Assembly (NCBI GenBank): GCA_018001015.1
Contig: JAGNIV010000013.1
Coordinates: 1 to 64,000, forward strand
Direction of reading: 5' to 3'
DNA: 64,000 bases
Source: Phenylobacterium sp.
GTDB lineage: Bacteria; Pseudomonadota; Alphaproteobacteria; Caulobacterales; Caulobacteraceae
The position numbers and the translations under genes were made by a program. Below, piece by piece: positions 15,643 to 24,457 of this stretch. The notes under the pieces are model-generated. The model was given only the letters and a program-made list of their open reading frames with translations, was not told the DNA's origin and made no database searches. The first letter of the stretch is position 1. Every line of letters starts with the position of its first letter.

Positions 15643-16854
15643 TTATTTGGGGTCCGGTAAAGCCAGCACGCGCTTGGACACCACGTTGAGATTGATCTCC
15701 GAGGTGCCGCCCTCGATGGAGTTGCCCTTGGAGCGCAGCCAGGCGCGGACCGTGGCCAGCTCATTGCCCTCGAAGCCCTCGCCGTCCCAGCCCAGGCCGT
15801 TGTGGCCCATGGCCTCGACCATCAGCTCGTTGCGGTCCTGGGCGATCTTGGCGCCGGCGTATTTCATGATCGAGGTGGCCGAGGAGGGGCCCTGGTTCGA
15901 CTTGGCCTCGTCGGCCGCGCGGCGGACCGTCAGCTGGAAGGCCTTGGTCTCCATCAGGTGTTCGGTGATCCGGCGGCGCAGGTCGGTGTCGGCCAGCACC
16001 CCGTCCTCGTCGACGCCCATATAGTGCTTGGCCGCCTCGCTGACGGTCATGGTCGCCTGGGCCGCGCCCAGGTTGCCGCCGCCCAGGCCCGCCGAGATGT
16101 TGTCGCGCTCGAACTGCAGCAGCCGCTTGGCCACCGTCCAGCCGCCGTTCAGCGGGCCGAACAGCTGGTCCTTGGGGACCTTCACGTCGGTGAAGAAGGT
16201 CTCGCAGAAGGGCGAGGTGCCGTTGATCAGGCGGATCGGCTTCACCTCCACGCCCGGCGTGGTCATGTCGATCAGCAGGAAGCTGATGCCCTCATGCTTC
16301 TTTGAGGTGTCGGTACGGACCAGACAGAAGCACCAGTCGGCCAGATTTGCGCCAGAAGTCCAAATTTTTGAACCATTTACCAGCCAGTGGTCGCCCTTGT
16401 CCTCGGCGCGGGTTTGAAGACCCGCCAGGTCGGAGCCGGCGCCCGGCTCGGAATAGCCCTGGCACCAGCGGACCGTGCCGGTGATGATGCCGGGCAGGTG
16501 CTGGCGCTTCAGCTCCTCGGTGCCGTACTCCACCAGGGTGGGGCCGAACATCATCACGCCCATGCCGCCGATCGGGTTGCGGGCGCCGATGGCGGCCATC
16601 TCCTCGGCCAGCACGCGGGCCTCCGCGCGGCTCAGGCCGCCGGCGCCGTACTGGGCCGGCCAGGTGGGGGTGCCCCAGCCCTTGGCGCCCATGGCCTCGC
16701 GCCACGCCTTGGCGTCGGCGCTCTCGGTCCCGCCCATCTGGGCGGCCAGCTGGGCGGCCGGGTTCTTCTTCAGGGACTCAGGGAAGTTCGCGTTCAGCCA
16801 AGCCTTGGCCTCGCTGCGGAATGCGGTGGTGTCTTCGCCGCCGAAATCGGCCAT
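15643..16854 (-). CDS. acyl-CoA dehydrogenase, large-subunit type (paralogue 3)
   Basis: A 403-residue acyl-CoA dehydrogenase of the same tandem family (MADFGGEDTTAFR start; GYSEPGAGSDLAGLQ; RLLQFERDN). Its C-terminus, SIEGGTSEINLNVVSKRVLALPDPK, groups it with paralogue 4 and apart from 1 and 2. The four genes therefore look like two successive duplications. FAD cofactor and an electron-transfer flavoprotein acceptor are expected from the family. Confidence 0.9.
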   Translation of the reverse strand: MADFGGEDTTAFRSEAKAWLNANFPESLKKNPAAQLAAQMGGTESADAKAWREAMGAKGWGTPTWPAQYGAGGLSRAEARVLAEEMAAIGARNPIGGMGVMMFGPTLVEYGTEELKRQHLPGIITGTVRWCQGYSEPGAGSDLAGLQTRAEDKGDHWLVNGSKIWTSGANLADWCFCLVRTDTSKKHEGISFLLIDMTTPGVEVKPIRLINGTSPFCETFFTDVKVPKDQLFGPLNGGWTVAKRLLQFERDNISAGLGGGNLGAAQATMTVSEAAKHYMGVDEDGVLADTDLRRRITEHLMETKAFQLTVRRAADEAKSNQGPSSATSIMKYAGAKIAQDRNELMVEAMGHNGLGWDGEGFEGNELATVRAWLRSKGNSIEGGTSEINLNVVSKRVLALPDPK

Positions 16855-16938
16855 GGGGAAATCGCCTTTTCGAAATCAGTCTTCAAATGTCTTGGCGGCG
16901 CCGTCCTGAAATTGAACGGCGCCCTTTGATGTAGGCGC

Positions 16939-18162
16939 TTACTTCGGATCGGGAAGGCCCAGCACCCGTTTGGCCACCACGTTGATGTTCACTTCGGTGG
17001 TCCCGCCCTCGATGGAGTTGCCCTTCGAGCGCAGCCAGCCATGGGTCGCCGTCAGTTCGCCGGGCGTGTAGGCGTCGCCTTCCCAGCCCAGGCCCTGGTG
17101 GCCCATGGACTCGATCATCAGCTCCGACCGTTCCTTGGCGAACTCGGCCGCCGCGAACTTGATGATCGAGGTCGCCGCGCTCGGCCCGTTGCTGGCCCTG
17201 GCCTCGGCCGCCGTCCGGCCGATGGTCAGGCGCAGCGAGCGGAAGTCCATTTCGTTCTTGGTGATCCGCTGGCGCAGGTCGCTGTCGGCCAGTCTACCGG
17301 TGTCATCGGTCCCATTATAGCTCTTGGCCACCACCGGCAGGTCCGCCGCGCTACCGCCGGCCCCGCCGCCGCCGCCGAACCCGCCCGAGATGTTCTGGCG
17401 CTCGTACTGCAGCAGCCGCTTGGCGATCTCCCAACCGCCATTGACCTTGCCCACCAGGTTGTCCTTGGGGATCTTCACGTCCGTAAAGAACGTCTCGCAG
17501 AACGGACTTTCGCCGGAGATAAGCTGGATAGGCCGCGTCTCGACCCCCTCGGTCCGCATGTCGATCAGCACAAAACTGATCCCCTCATGCTTCTTCGAAG
17601 TATCGGTACGCACCAGACAGAAGCACCAATCGGCCTTGTCGGCGTAGCTCGTCCAGATCTTCTGGCCGTTGATCAGCCAGTGGTCGCCCTTGTCCTCGCA
17701 ACGGGTGGCGAGGCTGGCGAGATCGGAGCCGGCGCCGGGTTCGGAATAGCCCTGGCACCAGCGGATTTCGCCGCGGACGATGGGGGGCAAGAAGGTCTTC
17801 TTCTGCTCTTCCGTGCCGTATTCCAGCAGCACGGGGCCCAGCATCCAGATGCCGAAGGCCAGCACGCCGGGGCGGTAGCGGCCGGCAGCCAGCTCCTGAT
17901 CGAGCACGCGGGATTCCGCGGGCGAGAGCCCGGCGGCGCCGTATTCCTTGGGCCAGGTCGGCGTGGTCCAGCCCTTCGCGCCCATGCGCTGGGTCCAGAC
18001 GGCCTGGGGGTCGGTTCCGCCGGCAAAGGCGCGACCGCCCCACACGGCTTCCGGATCGGTCTTGGCCTTGGGGTCGCGCAACTCGGCCGGATAGTTGGCC
18101 TCCAGCCAGGCGCGGACCTCCGAACGGAATGCGTCAATGTCGCCGGCGCCGAAGTCGGCCAT
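16939..18162 (-). CDS. acyl-CoA dehydrogenase, large-subunit type (paralogue 4)
   Basis: A 407-residue protein. I set the start at ATG 18162 (MADFGAGDIDAFR), which is preceded by a good GGGAGG ribosome-binding site, rather than at the longer in-frame start at 18183. It has GYSEPGAGSDLASLA, the RLLQYERQNISG helix and a SIEGGTTEVNINVVAKRVLGLPD end. A Gly-rich loop follows the helix. It is the first gene of the five-gene array and is divergent from the mprF-like gene, so the operon promoter should lie in 18163-18310. Confidence 0.9.
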   Translation of the reverse strand: MADFGAGDIDAFRSEVRAWLEANYPAELRDPKAKTDPEAVWGGRAFAGGTDPQAVWTQRMGAKGWTTPTWPKEYGAAGLSPAESRVLDQELAAGRYRPGVLAFGIWMLGPVLLEYGTEEQKKTFLPPIVRGEIRWCQGYSEPGAGSDLASLATRCEDKGDHWLINGQKIWTSYADKADWCFCLVRTDTSKKHEGISFVLIDMRTEGVETRPIQLISGESPFCETFFTDVKIPKDNLVGKVNGGWEIAKRLLQYERQNISGGFGGGGGAGGSAADLPVVAKSYNGTDDTGRLADSDLRQRITKNEMDFRSLRLTIGRTAAEARASNGPSAATSIIKFAAAEFAKERSELMIESMGHQGLGWEGDAYTPGELTATHGWLRSKGNSIEGGTTEVNINVVAKRVLGLPDPK

Positions 18163-18310
18163 GGAATCCTCCCGAGGTCTCAAGCTTTCGCGCCCGCCAC
18201 ATTAGCGTTGGGCGCCTCAAGAGCAAGGAACGAAACGCTTGTTTGACCCGGCCCAAAGCTCGAAAAGCGGCTATAAGTCCGCCTGCCGTTTTGCTTCACC
18301 CGGACCACGA

Positions 18311-20014
18311 ATGAGATTTTGGCGAGAACTGAAGCCTGCGGCCTTCGCGGCCGCTCCCTTCCTTGGCGCGGTCCTGACCCTCGCGGCCGGCGTGATGCTG
18401 GTGGCGTCGGGCGCCACGCCGTCCGTGCCCGACCGGTTCCTGCGGCTCTATCAGGTGACCCCGGTCTATCTGATCGAGGTCAGCCACTTCCTCTCGTCCA
18501 TCCTGGGCCTGACCCTGGTCATGCTCGCCTTCGGGCTGCGCTCCCGGCTGGACGCGGCCTGGGGCGCCACCATGGGCGCCCTGCTGCTCGCTGCGCCGCT
18601 GTCCCTGCTGAAGGGGTTCGTCTGGGAGGAGACGGCGCTGTTGGTGGCGCTCGCTTTCCTGCTTCTGCCGTTCCGCAAGGCCTTCCCGCGCACGGCGCGG
18701 CTGTCTCGCATGGAGATCACCCCAGGGTGGCTGGCCTCGGCCTTCGCCGCCCTCGTCGGGGCGGGGTTGCTGGGTCTCTGGTCCTTCCAGCATGCCGACT
18801 ACGCTGACCGTCCGTTCTGGCGGATGATGGTCGACGACGACGCCGCCCGCGCGATCCGCGCCTGGGCCGGCGCTGCGATCGCCCTCTTCGCCTTTGGCCT
18901 GTGGCGGATGGTGGCGACGGCGGCCACCCCGCCAGTCGTGGGAGAGGCCGATCGCGACTTCCAACGCGTGCGCCAAATCCTGGCCAATGCCGAGGTCGCC
19001 GAACCTGGCTCCAACGTCGCCCTTCTGGGGGATAAGCGGTTCCTGTTCTCGGCGAGCGGCCAGAGTTTCCTGATGTTCGGCGTGCGCGGGCGCTCCTGGA
19101 TCGCGCTGGGCGCGCCGGTCGGGCGTCGTGATGAGCAGCTCGAACTGCTCTGGCGGTTCCGGGAACTGGCCGACGCCCACGCCGCGCGGCCCGGCATATA
19201 CGGCATCGGCGCCGACCATCTGCCTGATGTGGTGGAACTGGGCTTCTCGATCCAGAAGGTGGGCGAGTCCGCCGCCGTGCCCTTGGAGACCTTCCGCATA
19301 GAAGGCACCAAGCGGGGCAATCTTCGCCGCGCCTGGCGCAAGGCCGGCGAGGAGGGCGCGACCTTCGAAGTCGTTCCGCCCCACCAGATCAGCGACCTGG
19401 TCCCGATCCTGGCGGAGATCTCCGACGCTTGGCTGGCCGAGCATGCCGGGGGCGAGAAGGGCTTCTCGATGGGCGGCTTCCACCCCGGCTATGTCTCGGA
19501 GTTTCCGGTGGCGGTGGTCCGGTTCGGAGGCGCCGTCGTCGCCTTCGCGACGCTCTGGACCACGGCGGCCAAGACCTCCTTCTCCATGGACCTGATGCGC
19601 TACGGTCCGGCGGCGCCCAAGCGCATCATGGACTACCTGTTCGTTGAACTCATCGAATGGGGCCGCGCCCAAGGCTATCAGGCCGTGGAATTCGGCATGG
19701 CCCCCCTGGCGGGGCTCGAGGACCGTCCCCTCGCGCCGGTGATGTCCCGGGTCGGCAACCTGTTCTTCGAGCATGCCGAGGAGCTCTACAATTTCCAGGG
19801 CGTGCGGACCTACAAGGACAAGTACGATCCGCTCTGGCAGCCCCGCTACATCGCCGCGCCCCGCAAGTGGACCATCCCCCTGCTGCTGGCCGATGTGGGC
19901 CTGCTGTCCTCCGGCGGGGTGGCAGGTCTGGCCAAGCGCCCGAAGAAGGCCGAGGAATCCGGAGCTCCCGTCGCCAATCCCCAAGCGCCCATGAGCCCGT
20001 CCCCCCAGACTTAG
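18311..20014 (+). CDS. MprF-like aminoacyl-lipid transferase domain protein (DUF2156)
   Basis: A 567-residue protein starting at ATG 18311. The N-terminal ~220 residues form about six membrane helices. The C-terminal ~330 residues are a cytosolic GNAT-like DUF2156 domain, as in MprF lysyl/alanyl-phosphatidylglycerol synthases (motifs KRGNLRRAWRKA, FSMDLMRYG, NFQGVRTYKDKYDPLWQPRYIA). Full MprF is about 850 residues with a long flippase part, so this is the short synthase-type form. It probably aminoacylates a membrane lipid. The final 40 residues are Pro/Ala-rich. Confidence 0.8.
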   Translation: MRFWRELKPAAFAAAPFLGAVLTLAAGVMLVASGATPSVPDRFLRLYQVTPVYLIEVSHFLSSILGLTLVMLAFGLRSRLDAAWGATMGALLLAAPLSLLKGFVWEETALLVALAFLLLPFRKAFPRTARLSRMEITPGWLASAFAALVGAGLLGLWSFQHADYADRPFWRMMVDDDAARAIRAWAGAAIALFAFGLWRMVATAATPPVVGEADRDFQRVRQILANAEVAEPGSNVALLGDKRFLFSASGQSFLMFGVRGRSWIALGAPVGRRDEQLELLWRFRELADAHAARPGIYGIGADHLPDVVELGFSIQKVGESAAVPLETFRIEGTKRGNLRRAWRKAGEEGATFEVVPPHQISDLVPILAEISDAWLAEHAGGEKGFSMGGFHPGYVSEFPVAVVRFGGAVVAFATLWTTAAKTSFSMDLMRYGPAAPKRIMDYLFVELIEWGRAQGYQAVEFGMAPLAGLEDRPLAPVMSRVGNLFFEHAEELYNFQGVRTYKDKYDPLWQPRYIAAPRKWTIPLLLADVGLLSSGGVAGLAKRPKKAEESGAPVANPQAPMSPSPQT

Positions 20015-20214
20015 CGTCCGGTGTTTACCCCCAGCAGGTTCACCACATGAACCAGCAGGATGAGCACCGCCGCCGCCGCCGTCACCATGATCAACCGGTG
20101 GGGCGCCATGCGCACCCCTCGCAGCGGGTTGGGCGGCTGGGCGCCACGCCAGCCGGCGAAGACGGCGATGGCCAGGAAGGCGGCGATCAGGCCCAGGGTC
20201 ACGGGTAGAGTCAT
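20011..20214 (-). CDS. small two-TM membrane protein
   Basis: A 67-residue protein. ATG 20214 (MTLPVTLGLIAAF) is chosen because upstream residues look non-coding. It has two hydrophobic helices joined by a short basic, Pro-containing loop (RGAQPPNPLRGVRMAPHR). No known domain. It is convergent with the mprF-like gene (4-bp overlap) and divergent from podJ. Confidence 0.6.
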   Translation of the reverse strand: MTLPVTLGLIAAFLAIAVFAGWRGAQPPNPLRGVRMAPHRLIMVTAAAAVLILLVHVVNLLGVNTGR

Positions 20215-20259
20215 GTGTGACGGCGTAGCGCAGGCGCGTCCGGCCCGCAAAGCCGATCG

Positions 20260-20426
20260 GATTCTTGACGGCCTCCCATGCGCCAATCCCGCCGCCGCCT
20301 GGGCTCTCGGGCGCGTCAGATCATCCACAGCCAATCACCCTAGACGCTACATCTAGCGTTAACGTCGCGTTTACACCCCAAGGTTCGGTGGCTAGCGTCC
20401 GAAGCTAGTCCTGCGGAGAACGATTC
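20260..20426 (+). promoter_or_regulatory. podJ upstream region with DnaA-, CtrA- and CcrM-type sites
   Basis: The 215-bp gap before podJ contains GATTC (GANTC, the CcrM methylation site) at 20260-20264 and at 20422-20426, a DnaA-box-like TCATCCACA (one mismatch to TTATCCACA) at 20321-20329, and TTAA-N7-TTTA at 20359-20373, one base from the CtrA consensus. In Caulobacter crescentus podJ is controlled by DnaA and GcrA, so this arrangement is expected. No experimental evidence is available here. Confidence 0.5.
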
Positions 20427-20429
20427 GGT

Positions 20430-23400
20430 ATGAGCTCGGGGACGCCATGGAGCGTCAAAGGGATCGACCCAAAAGCCCGGGAGGTCGCCAAGGACCTCGC
20501 CCGGCGCTCCGGCATGACTCTGGGTGAATGGCTGAACCACATGATCCTCGAAGACGAGGGTCCTGAGGAAGTCACCTCTGAAACCTATTTCACCGAGCGG
20601 GCGGTCGCTGACGAGGCGCCGGACGCCCGGCCCGAAGCCTTCCTCGCCCAGCCGCCCCTGGAGGCGATCTTCGAAGCGCCGTTGCGTCACGATGCGCCCC
20701 GGGCCGAGACGCCTCGGCCCATGCCGCCGCCCCGGGCGCCGGAGCCCGCCCAACGCTACGAGGCGCCCGAGCATCCCGCCGACGAGATCGGCCGGGTCAC
20801 CCTGGCCCTGGACCGGCTGACCGACCGGATCGAGCATTCCGAGGGCCGCGCTGGTCTGGCCATCAGCGCCGTTGAACACTCGGTGCGCGACGCGCTGTCT
20901 CGCATCGAGCTCGCCGAGCGCGAGAACGTCGCCGTCGCCGCCCGCTTCGAGGGCGCGGTGGACGAGGCCCGCACCGAGCAGGCCAGGCTCGCCGAACGCG
21001 TCCGCCGTGTGGAGAGCGAGGCCGCCGGCCCACGCTCCGCCGAGGCCCTGCGCGCGCTGGAGCAGGCGCTCGGCAAGGTCGCCAACCATCTCTACGAAGG
21101 TGAGGCCCGCACCCGCGAGACCCTCACCGCCCTGCGCGAGCGGGTAGACGAGGTGCAAACTCACGGCGCCGGCGGCGATCCCGCCGCAGTGATCGAGGAG
21201 GTGGTCAGCCGGGTCGGTGACCGCCTGGCCGACGCTGAGGCGCGCACCGCCGCAGCGATGGAGGGGCTCAAGGACGCCTTCTCCAGCGTCGATGGCCGGC
21301 TGCGCGCCGTGGAGGGCGGCGCCTCGCCGGCCCTGGACCGCCGGCTGGAACAGCTCGCCGCCAATCTCAGCAGTCGGGTCGACGCCGCCCGCGGCGAGAT
21401 CGCCCAGAAGCTCCAGGTCTCGGCCGAGGGCCGCTTTGACCGCATGGAGCGCAAGCTGGCCGAGATGAGCGATCATGTCCGCCTGGCCGAGCAGCGCTCA
21501 GCCCAGGCGATCGAAAAGATGGGCCGGGAGGTGCTGACCGTGGCCGACAACCTCAACCGCCGCGTCCAGGCCACCGAACACCGCAGCGCAGACGCGATCG
21601 AAACGGTGGGCGGCGAAGTCGCCCGTATCGCCCAGGCGATGGAGAGCAAGCTGGGCCGCACCGACAGTGTCCATGCTGAGGCGCTGGAGCGTCTGGGCGC
21701 CGAGATCGGTCGGATCACCGAAAAGCTCTCCGAACGCATCGCCAACGCCGAGCGCCGCTCGGCCCAGGCCATCGACGATGTCGGCGAACAGGTGGCTCGG
21801 GTCACCGAGCGCATGAACCAGCGCAGCGAGCGCGCCTCTGACGACCTGGTGGAGCGGATCCGCCAGAGCGAGGAGCGCACCGCCCGCATGCTGGAGGAGG
21901 CCCGCGAGAAGATCGACGCGCGCCTGGGCGAGTCCCACCGCCGGCTGTCGGAACAGGTCGCGGCCGCGCCGATCGTGCGCGCACCGGTCGCCGCGCCCGA
22001 ACTGCTGTCACCCTTCGGCCCCGACCCCTTCCCGAGCTTCGGCCCCGCCGAGGGATCCGCCGCCGATCCCCTGGCGCGCCAGGCCTTCTCAGCTCCGGAG
22101 ACCGGCCCCGACGCGCCGGACGGATTCCCCGGCCAGCCCTTCTCCGGCGAACCTGAACGCCCGGCCTTCGACGCCGAGGACTTCGAGGCCGCCGACGGCT
22201 TTGCGCCCATCGGAGAGCATGACGAGGAAGAGCCGCTGGACGAGGTCTACGAGGCCCCGATCGGTTCCAACACCGTCGCCGCCCCGCCGGAGCCCGGCCG
22301 TCCGCTGTCCACCCGCGAGGTGATCGAGCAGGCCCGCGCCGCCGCCCGCGCCTCGGTGCAGAACGATGGCAAGGGCCGCAAGGCCAAGGAGCCCAAGGAG
22401 AAGAAGACCAAGCCCGAAAAGGCCGCCAAGGCCGTTAAGGAGCCGGGGACCTCGCTGTTCGCCAGCTTCGGCGCGCGGCCCAAGCGCCGCGCCGGCTCGT
22501 CACTGCAGACCGCCCTGATGGTGGTGGGTGGTGCGGCCTGCCTCAGCCTGGCCACCGCCAGCTTCATGCTGATGGACGGCAAGCCCGGCGGCGCCCCGCC
22601 CAAGCGGGTGGCCGATGCCCTGGCCGCCATGAACGGCGGCAGCTCCGAGGAGATCATGGCGCCGGAGGCCGACACCACCCCCTTCGGCGACGGTCCCCGT
22701 GTGGCCATCGCGCTCTCGCCCCAGCCCATCGCGCCTGGCGCTCCGCCCGCCGCCGACCTCGCCCAGCGCTTCGCCACCGCGGCCTCGGCGGTTGAGAGCA
22801 AAGAGGCCGGCGGCCTGGAGCAGCTCAAGGCCGTCGCCAACCTTGGCCACGCGCCCGCCCAGTTCTACCTCGCCAAGCTCTACGAGAATGGCGCGAGCGG
22901 GGTGAAGAAGGACCTGATCGAGGCCCGCCGCTGGACCGAGCGCGCGGCCGAGGGGGGCGATCCCAAGGCGATGCATAACCTGGGCATCTCCTACATCTCG
23001 GGCGCTGGCGGCCCGAAGAACTCCACCACCGCGGCCCAATGGTTCCGCCGCGCCGCCGACCTCGGCCTGGTGGACAGCCAGTACAATCTCGCGGCCCTCT
23101 ATGAGCAGGGCCTTGGCGTCGGCCAGAACGCGGCGGAGTCCTACAAGTGGTATCTGGTCGCCGCCCGCACCGGCGACGGCGAGGCCCGCTCCAGCGCCCA
23201 GAGGGTGGCGGCCGGCCTCTCCCCCGACGCCCGCACGGTGGCCGAGCGCGCCGCCGCGGCGTTCCGCGCCAGCACGCCCAATCCGTCGGTCGCTCCGGCC
23301 ACCGCTATCGCGGCGGGCCCGCCTTCCCCGGCCGTGGCCACCGCCCAGCGCGCGCTCTCGCGTCTCGGCTACTATCAGGGTCCGACGGACGGCAGCGCCT

Positions 23401-23510
23401 CGGGCGCCTTGAAACTGGCCGTCGCCGCCTATCAGCGCGACCAGGGCATGGCGGCGACCGGACAGCTTGATCCCACGACGGTTTCCAAGCTTTCCGTCTT
23501 CACGCGGTAG
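20430..23510 (+). CDS. podJ: PodJ-like polar organelle development protein
   Basis: A 1026-residue protein. Its first 30 residues (WSVKGIDPKAREVAKDLARR, then GMTLGEWLN) are the hallmark of PodJ and relatives. About 120-520 is a long coiled coil of charged heptads, 520-660 is a Pro/acidic linker, and 690-715 is one membrane helix. The periplasmic part has three Sel1-like repeats (about 800-930) and a C-terminal peptidoglycan-binding domain (LGYYQGPTDG, YQRDQGMAATGQLD). PodJ anchors pole-specific factors such as PleC and pili components in Caulobacter. Domain order and length agree with that protein (about 970 residues). Confidence 0.85.
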   Translation: MSSGTPWSVKGIDPKAREVAKDLARRSGMTLGEWLNHMILEDEGPEEVTSETYFTERAVADEAPDARPEAFLAQPPLEAIFEAPLRHDAPRAETPRPMPPPRAPEPAQRYEAPEHPADEIGRVTLALDRLTDRIEHSEGRAGLAISAVEHSVRDALSRIELAERENVAVAARFEGAVDEARTEQARLAERVRRVESEAAGPRSAEALRALEQALGKVANHLYEGEARTRETLTALRERVDEVQTHGAGGDPAAVIEEVVSRVGDRLADAEARTAAAMEGLKDAFSSVDGRLRAVEGGASPALDRRLEQLAANLSSRVDAARGEIAQKLQVSAEGRFDRMERKLAEMSDHVRLAEQRSAQAIEKMGREVLTVADNLNRRVQATEHRSADAIETVGGEVARIAQAMESKLGRTDSVHAEALERLGAEIGRITEKLSERIANAERRSAQAIDDVGEQVARVTERMNQRSERASDDLVERIRQSEERTARMLEEAREKIDARLGESHRRLSEQVAAAPIVRAPVAAPELLSPFGPDPFPSFGPAEGSAADPLARQAFSAPETGPDAPDGFPGQPFSGEPERPAFDAEDFEAADGFAPIGEHDEEEPLDEVYEAPIGSNTVAAPPEPGRPLSTREVIEQARAAARASVQNDGKGRKAKEPKEKKTKPEKAAKAVKEPGTSLFASFGARPKRRAGSSLQTALMVVGGAACLSLATASFMLMDGKPGGAPPKRVADALAAMNGGSSEEIMAPEADTTPFGDGPRVAIALSPQPIAPGAPPAADLAQRFATAASAVESKEAGGLEQLKAVANLGHAPAQFYLAKLYENGASGVKKDLIEARRWTERAAEGGDPKAMHNLGISYISGAGGPKNSTTAAQWFRRAADLGLVDSQYNLAALYEQGLGVGQNAAESYKWYLVAARTGDGEARSSAQRVAAGLSPDARTVAERAAAAFRASTPNPSVAPATAIAAGPPSPAVATAQRALSRLGYYQGPTDGSASGALKLAVAAYQRDQGMAATGQLDPTTVSKLSVFTR

Positions 23511-23536
23511 CAGCGCCGGCGCCATAAGGGGCGACC

Positions 23537-24457
23537 TTGGACCTCTATCTTCCTATCGCCGAAGTCTCGGTGAACGCGCCGCTCCTGGTGGCGCTCGGCG
23601 CGCTCGTCGGCTTCATCTCCGGCCTGTTCGGCATCGGCGGCGGCTTCCTCATGACGCCGGTCCTGGTGCTGATGGGCATCCCGCCGGCCGTCGCTGTGGC
23701 CAGCATGGCCAACCACGTGGCGGCCTCCTCGACCTCCAGCGTCATCTCCTACACCCGCAAGCGCGCTGTGGATTTCCGCATGGGCGGGGTGCTGGCGGCC
23801 GGTGGCGTGGCGGGGGCGATCGTCGGGGTGGAGGTCTTCCGCTGGCTGCGGCTGATGGGCCAGGCCGACCTTGTGGTGGCGCTTTCCTATCTGGTCTTCC
23901 TGGGCGTCATCGGCGGTCTGATGCTGGTGGAGTCCCTGCAATCGATCCTACGCCGCCGTAGCGGCCAGCCGCCCAAGCCCCGCAAGGACCGCCGTCCGCC
24001 CTGGCTCTACAGCCTGCCGCTGAAGATGCGGTTCCCGCGCTCGCGGCTCTATATCAGTGTCATTCCGCCGGTTCTGCTTGGGGTCTTCGTCGGCGTGCTC
24101 TCGGCGGTCATGGGGGTCGGCGGCGGCTTCGTCCTGGTTCCGGCCATGGTCTATATCCTGCGCATGCCGGCCGGTGTCGTGGTGGGCACCAGCCTCTTTC
24201 AGATCATCATCACCACCTCGCTGACCGGGGTGCTGCAGGCCGGCCGCAACCAGACCGTCGACATCGTGCTCGCCACCCTGTTGCTGGTGGGCGGCGTCTT
24301 GGGCGCCCAGCTTGGCGCCAAGGCCTCCTCCCGCTTCCGGGCCGAGGAGTTGCGCGCCCTGCTGGCCTTGATCGTCCTGCTGGTGGGCCTGCGGATGGGC
24401 TTGGGTCTGTTCTTCACCCCCGACGAACCCTTCATCCTGATGACGGGGATGGGCTGA
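23537..24457 (+). CDS. TauE/SafE-family sulfite/anion exporter
   Basis: A 306-residue integral membrane protein with about eight helices arranged as two homologous halves. Each half has the family motif: GLFGIGGGFLMTPVLVLMGIP near the N-terminus and AVMGVGGGFVLVPAMVYILRMP in the middle. The family exports sulfite, sulfoacetate or related anions. The start is TTG 23537; no better ATG is available without losing the first helix. The stop overlaps the next start by one base, so the two products are probably partners. Confidence 0.88.
   Translation: MDLYLPIAEVSVNAPLLVALGALVGFISGLFGIGGGFLMTPVLVLMGIPPAVAVASMANHVAASSTSSVISYTRKRAVDFRMGGVLAAGGVAGAIVGVEVFRWLRLMGQADLVVALSYLVFLGVIGGLMLVESLQSILRRRSGQPPKPRKDRRPPWLYSLPLKMRFPRSRLYISVIPPVLLGVFVGVLSAVMGVGGGFVLVPAMVYILRMPAGVVVGTSLFQIIITTSLTGVLQAGRNQTVDIVLATLLLVGGVLGAQLGAKASSRFRAEELRALLALIVLLVGLRMGLGLFFTPDEPFILMTGMG

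Noticed and set aside
18296-19984. A 562-codon open frame antisense to the mprF-like gene
   Set aside because: It mirrors the GC-rich third-position pattern of the real gene, is rich in Gly/His/Gln/Arg and has no domain. The plus-strand frame encodes clear membrane helices and DUF2156 motifs.
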